Source: Sulfuricystis thermophila
GTDB taxonomy: Bacteria; Pseudomonadota; Gammaproteobacteria; Burkholderiales; Rhodocyclaceae
NCBI RefSeq assembly: GCF_004323595.1
Contig: NZ_AP019373.1
Span: forward strand, 372,001 to 436,000
Reading direction: 5' to 3'
Length of the DNA stretch: 64,000 nucleotides
In this document: piece after piece, positions 58,285 through 64,000 of the stretch
How positions within the stretch are numbered: the first letter of the stretch is position 1
Layout: the number at the start of each line of letters is the position of its first letter
Translations under genes and position numbers: made by a program
Notes under the pieces: generated by a model
What the model was told of the DNA's origin: nothing
What the model saw: the letters and a program-made list of their open reading frames with translations, nothing else
Databases searched by the model: none

Positions 58285-59118
58285 TCAGCGCTTGATGCCG
58301 GGGCCCTTGTAGATCACGCCGTTGGCATTGGCGGTCAGATAGGTCAAGAGGGCGGTGACGGTATCCGAAACGTATTTCGGCTCGGGGAAGCGCTGCTGAC
58401 GGAAGCAGTCGTTCATGCGCCACTGCAGGGTGAGGGCCACACCGCCGGTCATGCGCCAGGCGGGCCAGCCCATCACCGCCTTGGTGGCGCCCTCTTTGCT
58501 ATTGATGTTCGGCAGATCCTGCATGCGGATGCGCTTGCCATCGGAACCGTGACAGGTGCTGCAGGCAAAGTCATAGGGACCGGCGCGGTAATGAGCGACC
58601 TCCTTGCCGATTTCATAGATTTCGCGCACCTTGGGGTCTTGCAGGTTCACCGCAAAGGGCTTGCCGCGCGAGTGTCCCGCGACATACATCACGAGATTCG
58701 TGATGTCCGGCGCGCTTGCATCGTTGGCGCTTTGAAACGGCTTCTTGGCGATGTCTTCGAACTTGAAACCCTGTTTCTCGACCATGCACCAGACGATGCG
58801 CCGCTCGGCATCCATCACCGCGTCGGCGTCCTGAAAGTAGCGCGGCATCTGCACATAGGCCCCTTCGAGCTTGCCTATGCCGAGCCCCAGATCGCAGCTT
58901 TGAGCCAGGGAAACGTTCTTTGGCCCGCGCTTCGCTTTCCAGAGCTCTTCACCCTTGAGCTCGTTGAGCTCGGCGGGGTTGCTGTCTTCCATTTCGGCAC
59001 GGAATTTTTCGAATTCCTTGGCTGCCTTGGCGTGGTCGATTTCGTCCGTCGTTTGCGCGCCAAGACTGCCGGCGACGGCGAAGGCGCAGAGTGCGCCCAG
59101 GGTACGCAGGGTTTTCAT
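58285..59118 (-). CDS. soxA: SoxA diheme-type cytochrome c (one classic heme site)
   Basis: 277 residues from ATG 59118, with AAGGAGG upstream. Signal peptide about 1-20 (AFAVAGSLGAQ). One CxxCH, ACSTCHGSDGKR. The first heme site of diheme SoxA is lost (only AQSCDLGLG remains). The active-site Cys, which is modified to a persulfide and ligates heme, lies in RMNDCFRQQRFPEP. With SoxX it forms the SoxAX enzyme. Confidence 0.95.
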   Translation of the reverse strand: MKTLRTLGALCAFAVAGSLGAQTTDEIDHAKAAKEFEKFRAEMEDSNPAELNELKGEELWKAKRGPKNVSLAQSCDLGLGIGKLEGAYVQMPRYFQDADAVMDAERRIVWCMVEKQGFKFEDIAKKPFQSANDASAPDITNLVMYVAGHSRGKPFAVNLQDPKVREIYEIGKEVAHYRAGPYDFACSTCHGSDGKRIRMQDLPNINSKEGATKAVMGWPAWRMTGGVALTLQWRMNDCFRQQRFPEPKYVSDTVTALLTYLTANANGVIYKGPGIKR

Positions 59119-59152
59119 TTTTTCCTCCTTTGGGGTGCGAGCCATTCGGGCA

Positions 59153-59464
59153 TTACGCCACGGTTGCCTCATCGGTTCTGGAATCGCCTTTGTTGTCTTT
59201 CCAGGAGACGGTGACTTTGTCGCCGGCTTTGGCGCCCTTGACCTTGAAGCCGAGGACGGGGTTGCGGGAGACGGAGCCGGCGAGCTGGCCGGAGACGACG
59301 GGCTTGCCATTCAAGGCGACGGAGACGAGCTGGATGTGATGGGCGGGGATGGTTTTGCCGTCGTTGTCCTTGCGCTGGCCGGTTTCCATGGGGTGGGACA
59401 TGAGGACGCGGATTTCGCAGACATCGCCCTTCATCTGGGCGCGGATTTTCATTGGATCAGCCAT
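59153..59464 (-). CDS. soxZ: SoxZ (copy 1)
   Basis: 103 residues. MADPMKIRAQMKGDVCEIRVLMSHPMETG starts the beta-sandwich fold of SoxZ, with the usual end SWKDNKGDSRTDEATVA. It binds SoxY and holds the carrier arm for Sox enzymes. Protein identical to copy 2 at 61388-61699. Lies directly before soxA. Confidence 0.96.
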   Translation of the reverse strand: MADPMKIRAQMKGDVCEIRVLMSHPMETGQRKDNDGKTIPAHHIQLVSVALNGKPVVSGQLAGSVSRNPVLGFKVKGAKAGDKVTVSWKDNKGDSRTDEATVA

Positions 59465-59503
59465 GGTGGGATTCCTTTTCTGAAAGAAGACGCGAAGCCG
59501 TGC

Positions 59504-59974
59504 TCAACCGCCGCAGCCGCCGACGGTGACCTTGACTTCTTTCTGGGCGGTGTAGGTTTTGCCGTCGGCCTTGGCGATGGCGATGATGGCGCTGGTTTCG
59601 GCGACCTTGAGGCGCACCGAGACGTCGGCCAGGGCGCCATTCGAGAACTCGAAGAGGGCGGCGAGCGGGAAGGGGTTTTTCTTCACCAGGATGGCGATCG
59701 ACGAGGTGTTGGGGATGTTGCTGACGACATCGACGGGGACGACGGCGCCGTTTTCGGCGATGTCGGGGGCCTTCATGACGAGGGCGGGATTGGCGGCGGC
59801 GCCGTCGGCGCCGATAGTTTTCAGGGCGACGTCGAGGTCCTTGGCGCCGAAGGCGGCGGCGTTCCATTCATTGGCATAAGCCAGCGTCGGCTTGAGCATC
59901 CCGGTGGCCAGCAGGCCAGCGAGCACGCCCGTCGCCCCCGCCCCCTTCAGCACCGTCCTGCGAATCAGATCCAT
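59504..59974 (-). CDS. soxY: SoxY sulfur carrier (copy 1)
   Basis: 156 residues. Twin-arginine signal LIRRTVLKGAGATGVLAG; ends in the swinging arm VTVGGCGG whose Cys carries the sulfur chain. Two residues differ from copy 2 (T/S in the signal and A/T at about residue 60). It starts 29 nt after the anti-sigma-like gene, in the same direction. Confidence 0.96.
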   Translation of the reverse strand: MDLIRRTVLKGAGATGVLAGLLATGMLKPTLAYANEWNAAAFGAKDLDVALKTIGADGAAANPALVMKAPDIAENGAVVPVDVVSNIPNTSSIAILVKKNPFPLAALFEFSNGALADVSVRLKVAETSAIIAIAKADGKTYTAQKEVKVTVGGCGG

Positions 59975-60003
59975 AGGGTAGGTCTCCTCTGTGTGGTTTG
60001 AAA

Positions 60004-60705
60004 TCAAGATTGCACGTAACGCCAACCCTGGGTCAGGCGGGCAGACAATTCGCTTTCGGCGGATACCGCTTCCTCGACGCCGGGCAGCAGATTCACTTCG
60101 AGGCCACGCTCCTGCATGCGCGCGATCGCCTCGCGACAGGCGACCAGGCGCAGGTTTGCATGCTGGCGGCGCAGCGCCTCGATGCGATCAGCATAGGGCG
60201 AACCACCTTGCCGCAACAGATGCAGCCCCGGCCCGTTGGCGAGGAACTCGACACGGAATGGGCGGCCTTGGATGTCCCGAGCCGAAGCAAGCTGCTCGGC
60301 CATGCGTAGCGCCGCTTCCATGCGCGCCGGTTCGTCGGAAAACAGGTGCAGCACGACTCGGCCGCCTTCGGCACGAATCGCTTCGATCTGGCGGTCGAAT
60401 TGCCGCTCGGCGTCGAAACGGTCATTGGCAAACCAACCGGAAACGACGCCGACCGCGACGAACAGCGACGCCGCCAGCGCATGCGGCCAGCCTCCCGGCT
60501 CCATTTTGCCGCCTTGCCCTGCCTTTTCGTCCTTGCGACGGGGCAGTGGATAGGCGCCGCGCACCATCTGCTTGAGCTGCCACAGCTCGCAGGCGCGCGC
60601 GCGCAGCGCACTATCGATGGCGATCCGTTCCTGGATCGCCGCGCGTTCGGTGGCGTCGAGCTCGTTGTCGATGTAGGCGCCGAGGATTTCGTCGGAGATG
60701 TCCAT
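60004..60705 (-). CDS. Membrane anti-sigma-like protein fused to a DsrE/DsrF-like domain
   Basis: 233 residues in three parts. Residues 1-55 (DEILGAYIDNELDATERAAIQERIAID) look like an anti-sigma N-terminal domain without the zinc HxxxCxxC set. Residues 73-92 (WPHALAASLFVAVGVVSGWF) are one membrane segment. Residues 115-233 resemble DsrE/DsrF-like proteins (COG1416 type): GRVVLHLFSDEPARMEAAL, VEFLANGPGLHLLRQGG, NLRLVACREAIARMQERGL and ELSARLTQGWRYVQ at the end. Cys190 sits at the usual DsrE cysteine position. The C-terminal domain should be periplasmic, where SoxYZ work. One base separates it from the sigma factor gene. Confidence 0.78.
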   Translation of the reverse strand: MDISDEILGAYIDNELDATERAAIQERIAIDSALRARACELWQLKQMVRGAYPLPRRKDEKAGQGGKMEPGGWPHALAASLFVAVGVVSGWFANDRFDAERQFDRQIEAIRAEGGRVVLHLFSDEPARMEAALRMAEQLASARDIQGRPFRVEFLANGPGLHLLRQGGSPYADRIEALRRQHANLRLVACREAIARMQERGLEVNLLPGVEEAVSAESELSARLTQGWRYVQS

Positions 60706-60706
60706 C

Positions 60707-61267
60707 CTAGCCTCTCAATCGATGCACAACGGCGGTTGTCGTCCGTGTCGCTTGCGGCTCGCGCAGGGCTTCGCGCAGACTGGCGCGGGCGCGCGACAGA
60801 CGACTCATCACGGTGCCGATCGGGATTTGCAGGATCGTTGCCACCTCGGCATAGGAAAACTCTTCGAGATCGACGAGGGTGATCACTTCGCGCTGCCCGG
60901 GGGGCAGATTCCCGACGGCTGCCCGCACGCGGCGGACGACTTCGTTTTTCAGACAATCCTCTTCGGGGCAGTCGACAGAGGGCAGCTCGCGTTCTTCGAG
61001 GGTGTCGATGTCGAGGGTTTCTTTTCCTGCACGCAGGTGATCGTGCCAGCAGTTTGCCAGGATGCTGCACAGCCAGGCATGCACCGCCTCCTGATCGCGC
61101 AGCTGGGCGTGGCGGGAAAGCGCCTTGGCGAGCGTTTCCTGCACCAGATCATCGGCCAGCGCACGGTTGCGGCACCAGGAATGCGCCAGGCGCCACAAAC
61201 GGCAACGACTGGCTTCGAGCTTGGCCTCGAATTGACGCGAGCGGCCGATGAAGGGGAACAGACTCAC
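60707..61267 (-). CDS. ECF sigma factor (RpoE-like)
   Basis: 186 residues from GTG 61267. Region 2 (about 25-95, CRNRALADDLVQETLAKALS) and region 4 (about 118-172, LPPGQREVITLVDLEEFSYAEVATILQIPIGTVMSRLSRAR) are clear. The downstream gene encodes its likely membrane anti-sigma. The pair interrupts a run of sox genes on the same strand, so sox genes are the probable targets. A candidate own-type promoter is at 61299-61327. Confidence 0.93.
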   Translation of the reverse strand: MSLFPFIGRSRQFEAKLEASRCRLWRLAHSWCRNRALADDLVQETLAKALSRHAQLRDQEAVHAWLCSILANCWHDHLRAGKETLDIDTLEERELPSVDCPEEDCLKNEVVRRVRAAVGNLPPGQREVITLVDLEEFSYAEVATILQIPIGTVMSRLSRARASLREALREPQATRTTTAVVHRLRG

Positions 61268-61298
61268 TGGCTCATTCCTCGAAAAGAGATTCGCTGGT

Positions 61299-61327
61299 TA
61301 AGACGGAGAATTGCGGCGGTTTATTCC
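61299..61327 (-). promoter_or_regulatory. Candidate ECF-type promoter of the sigma/anti-sigma/sox operon
   Basis: On the minus strand GGAATAA (61327-61321), 15 nt, CGTCTTA (61305-61299). This resembles the GGAAT/GTC pattern of many ECF promoters and lies about 32 nt before the sigma factor start, right after the soxZ copy 2 terminator. Autoregulation is typical of ECF systems. Confidence 0.55.
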
Positions 61328-61332
61328 ACGGC

Positions 61333-61366
61333 CCAAAAAAATGGGGGAGCCTTGCAACTCCCCGCG
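61333..61366 (-). terminator. Terminator after soxZ copy 2
   Basis: On the minus strand GGGGAG-TTGCAAGG-CTCCCC followed by CATTTTTTTGG. Separates the yeeE-soxY-soxZ transcript from the sigma factor operon. Confidence 0.85.
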
Positions 61367-61387
61367 GGTCATCGATCGGGCATACGC

Positions 61388-61699
61388 TTACGCCACGGTT
61401 GCCTCATCGGTTCTGGAATCGCCTTTGTTGTCTTTCCAGGAGACGGTGACTTTGTCGCCGGCTTTGGCGCCCTTGACCTTGAAGCCGAGGACGGGGTTGC
61501 GGGAGACGGAGCCGGCGAGCTGGCCGGAGACGACGGGCTTGCCATTCAAGGCGACGGAGACGAGCTGGATGTGATGGGCGGGGATGGTTTTGCCGTCGTT
61601 GTCCTTGCGCTGGCCGGTTTCCATGGGGTGGGACATGAGGACGCGGATTTCGCAGACATCGCCCTTCATCTGGGCACGGATTTTCATTGGATCAGCCAT
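61388..61699 (-). CDS. soxZ: SoxZ (copy 2)
   Basis: 103 residues, protein identical to copy 1. The DNA differs by only one base in this gene. Downstream lies a strong terminator, not soxA. It likely forms a second SoxYZ with copy 2 of SoxY and raises carrier dosage. Confidence 0.96.
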   Translation of the reverse strand: MADPMKIRAQMKGDVCEIRVLMSHPMETGQRKDNDGKTIPAHHIQLVSVALNGKPVVSGQLAGSVSRNPVLGFKVKGAKAGDKVTVSWKDNKGDSRTDEATVA

Positions 61700-61738
61700 G
61701 GTGGGATTCCTTTTCTGAAAGAAGACGCGAAGCCGTGC

Positions 61739-62209
61739 TCAACCGCCGCAGCCGCCGACGGTGACCTTGACTTCTTTCTGGGCGGTGTAGGTTTTGCCGT
61801 CGGCCTTGGCGATGGCGATGATGGCGCTGGTTTCGGCGACCTTGAGGCGCACCGAGACGTCGGCCAGGGCGCCATTCGAGAACTCGAAGAGGGCGGCGAG
61901 CGGGAAGGGATTTTTCTTCACCAGGATGGCGATCGACGAGGTGTTGGGGATGTTGCTGACGACATCGACGGGGACGACGGCGCCGTTTTCGGCGATGTCG
62001 GGGGCCTTCATGACGAGGGCGGGATTGGTGGCGGCGCCGTCGGCGCCGATGGTTTTCAGGGCGACGTCGAGGTCCTTGGCGCCGAAGGCGGCGGCGTTCC
62101 ATTCATTGGCATAGGCCAGCGTCGGCTTGAGCATCCCGCTGGCCAGCAGGCCAGCGAGCACGCCCGTCGCCCCCGCCCCCTTCAGCACCGTCCTGCGAAT
62201 CAGATCCAT
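61739..62209 (-). CDS. soxY: SoxY sulfur carrier (copy 2)
   Basis: 156 residues with the same twin-arginine signal and VTVGGCGG arm as copy 1. Five base changes against copy 1, two of them altering the protein. Preceded by AAGGAG and 31 bp after the YeeE/YedE gene, with which it is likely cotranscribed. Confidence 0.96.
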   Translation of the reverse strand: MDLIRRTVLKGAGATGVLAGLLASGMLKPTLAYANEWNAAAFGAKDLDVALKTIGADGAATNPALVMKAPDIAENGAVVPVDVVSNIPNTSSIAILVKKNPFPLAALFEFSNGALADVSVRLKVAETSAIIAIAKADGKTYTAQKEVKVTVGGCGG

Positions 62210-62240
62210 CTGTGAGTCTCCTTGGTCGATAGTTGAAACA

Positions 62241-63341
62241 TCAAATCTCGCGCATCATGCGCCAGTATTGGAATTTCATCGTCGCAGCCGCTCCTGCGAT
62301 GATCGCCACGAGCGTCAGAATCGAGCCGAGTGCCAACGTCGAGACCCCGGTGATACCCTGACCGATCGTGCAGCCCATTGATAATACCCCGCCGATGCCC
62401 ATCAGTACCGCACCGATCGCGTGGTTGAGAAAATCGCCCACCGAAACGAACCACTCGATGCGGAAGCCGCGCGAGAGCATCGCCCAGAGGAAGGAGCCGA
62501 AAATCACACCGAACAGTGCAACGATGCCGAAATTGATCAATGAAACGTCACCCGGGTTCATCAGGTAGCGTGCGGCATCGCCCATCGGGCTGATGAAGGT
62601 GAACGATTGGGTTTCGACCCGTAGCGGCTTGCTTTCGGCAAAGTCGGCCCATTCTTTCCATTCGGCGCCCATCGGCCCCCCTGTGACATACCAGCCGGCG
62701 ATGACGATCAGGCCGATGCCGATCCCCGCCAAAACGTTGTCGCGGTTGGTGCGGAAATCGCGCGCGGCAAAAGCGAAGGCGATCAGGGCAAAGGCCACGA
62801 TCAGGCCGGCAACGGTATTGCCCAGGCCGGTGAGTTCGCCGAGCGTCTGGCTCTGGAAGCCGCGTGCCGCGAGGTCGATCGTGGTTGGCGCAATCCAGCG
62901 TCCGAACACGTCGTTGTAGAAGTTCGTCCACAGCATCGCATAGGCGCACAATGCGGCAATGACGATGACGACCAGTGATTTGAGATTGCCCGCGCCGATA
63001 CGCACCGCGGTCTTGTTGCCGCAGCCGGAAGCCAGCGTCATACCGATGCCGAACATGAAGCCGCCCAGCAAGTAACGTAGCCAGGCAAACTGGCTCGTGC
63101 GGTAAGGCGGGAAGGTGCCGCTGGCGAGATTCAGTTTACCCATCGCTTCGAGCACGACGACGCCGAGCATCGCGACGGCACCGGCAAGCAGCCAGGCGCG
63201 CAGGCGACCGGTGTCGCCCATGTTGACCCAATCGGAGACGGCGCCCATGGTGCAAAAGTTGGTTTTGTTGGCCAACATGCCCAGCACCGTTGCCAAGGCA
63301 AAAGCGATCAGCAGCACCTGATGATGGATCGTGAATTCCAC
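62241..63341 (-). CDS. YeeE/YedE family transporter (TsuA-like thiosulfate/sulfur transport)
   Basis: 366 residues from GTG 63341, preceded by GGAGGAG. About nine membrane segments. Conserved cysteine motifs of the family: TNFCTMGAVSDWV, ASGCGNKTAVRIG and MGCTIGQGITG, which in TsuA line the thiosulfate path. It probably moves thiosulfate or a sulfur-containing ligand across the inner membrane. It heads the yeeE-soxY-soxZ transcript. A cytoplasmic partner such as TusA/TsuB is not seen nearby. Confidence 0.88.
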   Translation of the reverse strand: MEFTIHHQVLLIAFALATVLGMLANKTNFCTMGAVSDWVNMGDTGRLRAWLLAGAVAMLGVVVLEAMGKLNLASGTFPPYRTSQFAWLRYLLGGFMFGIGMTLASGCGNKTAVRIGAGNLKSLVVIVIAALCAYAMLWTNFYNDVFGRWIAPTTIDLAARGFQSQTLGELTGLGNTVAGLIVAFALIAFAFAARDFRTNRDNVLAGIGIGLIVIAGWYVTGGPMGAEWKEWADFAESKPLRVETQSFTFISPMGDAARYLMNPGDVSLINFGIVALFGVIFGSFLWAMLSRGFRIEWFVSVGDFLNHAIGAVLMGIGGVLSMGCTIGQGITGVSTLALGSILTLVAIIAGAAATMKFQYWRMMREI

Positions 63342-63506
63342 GTTTCGATCTCCTCCAGTCTTGTTTCTGCCAACAGGTTGCGCAATGAATGAGGCAAGGA
63401 CGCGAAGCACCATTCGTTGCACAGACTCTGCCGCACATCTCGTTGCCGCGTGTTACGGAAGCCGCACACGCGGAGCCGATGGTTTTTGGGCCGGATTGTA
63501 ACGACT

Positions 63507-64000
63507 TTAGCGATAGCGTGTCGGATCGGGTACGCCTGCGGCCGCGAAGCCGGCGCGGCGCAGGCGGCAGGAATCGCAGACGCCGCAGGCACGGCCCTGT
63601 TCATCCGCCTGATAGCAGGAGACCGTCAGCGCGTAATCGACACCAAGCGCCACGCCGCGGCGGATGATCTCGGCCTTGGACAGAGCGATCAATGGCGCAT
63701 GGATCTTCAGCGCCCGGCCTTCGACGGCCGCCTTGGTGGCGAGATTGGCCAAGCGCTCGAACGCCTCGATGAACGCCGGGCGGCAATCGGGATAGCCGGA
63801 ATAATCGACTGCATTCACGCCGACGAAGATGTCCTGCGCGCCGAGGATTTCCGCCCAGCCGAGCGCGAGCGACAGCATGATGGTGTTGCGCGCCGGCACA
63901 TAGGTGACGGGAATGCCCGGCTGGACACCCCCGGTCGGCACAGCGATCGATGGATCGGTGAGCGCCGAGCCGCCAAACTGGCCGATGTCGAGATGCACGA
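63507..64000 (-). CDS. queC: 7-cyano-7-deazaguanine synthase QueC, C-terminal part (truncated by window edge)
   Basis: About 164 residues of some 230; the P-loop N-terminus lies beyond the edge. [42 protein letters not shown] and the zinc cysteines [18 protein letters not shown] are diagnostic. Makes preQ0 for queuosine. The 165 bp downstream up to the YeeE gene contain a weak hairpin (CGCGTGT/ACACGCG at about 63445-63472) and presumably the yeeE promoter, for which I found no convincing motif. Confidence 0.95.
   Translation of the reverse strand, partial: VHLDIGQFGGSALTDPSIAVPTGGVQPGIPVTYVPARNTIMLSLALGWAEILGAQDIFVGVNAVDYSGYPDCRPAFIEAFERLANLATKAAVEGRALKIHAPLIALSKAEIIRRGVALGVDYALTVSCYQADEQGRACGVCDSCRLRRAGFAAAGVPDPTRYR

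Larger units (their letters stand above)
59153..59974 (-). repeat. soxZ-soxY duplication, unit 1 (partner 61388-62209)
   Basis: 822 bp that recur at 61388-62209 with about six substitutions and no gaps. Similarity stops exactly at the soxZ stop codon on one side and at the soxY ATG on the other; the flanks are unrelated except for short RBS-like sequence. Confidence 0.95.

Noticed and set aside
63342-63506. ECF-type promoter before the YeeE/YedE gene
   Set aside because: No GGAAT/CGTC pair at suitable spacing could be found.

Overview
The window is a 64-kb chromosomal segment of a high-GC betaproteobacterium that oxidises reduced sulfur. The lineage is inferred from gene orders such as glyA-nrdR-ribD, rhodanese-grxC-secB-gpsA and mrp/metG; the metabolism from a periplasmic Sox thiosulfate-oxidation cluster at the right end. 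Species cannot be named from the sequence. Coding density is very high, with many 1-4 nt start/stop overlaps, and no rRNA, tRNA or CRISPR array was seen.

Layout. 0-4 kb: 3' part of hrpA, an EI24-type membrane protein and a Mog-like protein. 4-7.4 kb (minus): MacAB-type ABC efflux genes. 7.4-8.1 kb: a Phd/PIN toxin-antitoxin pair. 8.2-12.8 kb (minus): MSHA-like type IV pilus genes (ATPase, platform protein, three prepilin-like proteins). 12.8-16.5 kb: trmL, a 149-bp palindromic repeat, gpsA, an SH3 protein, secB, grxC, a membrane rhodanese and a BigR/SqrR-like ArsR regulator. 16.5-21.2 kb: gpmA, envC-like, ctpA, an unrecognised conserved-looking gene and moeB. 21.2-24.7 kb (minus): ribD, nrdR, glyA and a histidine phosphatase. 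24.9-30.2 kb: a TRAP transporter whose dctQM and convergent dctP are separated by a class C-like group II intron placed just after the dctM terminator. 30.3-35 kb: pmbA, darP, mog, a leucyl aminopeptidase and thyA. 35-36.7 kb: a second Phd/PIN module and glk. 36.7-44.8 kb: DUF2934 protein, glgC, glgP, pgi, glgA and folA. 44.8-48.8 kb (minus): basic amino acid decarboxylase, dcd and mrp. 48.9-54.9 kb: metG, acyP and, convergently, dnaE. 54.9-63.3 kb (minus): MBL hydrolase, soxB, soxX, soxA, soxZ, soxY, a membrane anti-sigma/DsrE-like fusion, an ECF sigma factor, a second near-identical soxZ-soxY pair and a YeeE/YedE transporter. The right edge cuts queC.

The most interesting points are these. 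(1) The ECF sigma factor inside the sox cluster is paired with a membrane anti-sigma-like protein whose outer domain looks like a DsrE/DsrF sulfur-carrier fold with a retained cysteine. This suggests a sulfur-sensing transmembrane switch that I do not recognise from described systems. (2) A dispersed repeat of about 20-25 bp (core GTCGGCGCTGGCGGGACGGC) occurs at about 16 loci, many inside genes in frame, where it encodes (K)VGAGGTA or C-RPASADF-like peptides; it sometimes forms perfect-looking palindromes with a 12-nt loop. (3) soxYZ is duplicated with identity running exactly from start codon to stop codon. (4) A BigR/SqrR-like two-cysteine ArsR regulator sits beside a membrane rhodanese. Together, 1 and 4 suggest two separate sulfane-sulfur-responsive circuits, one envelope-facing and one cytoplasmic.
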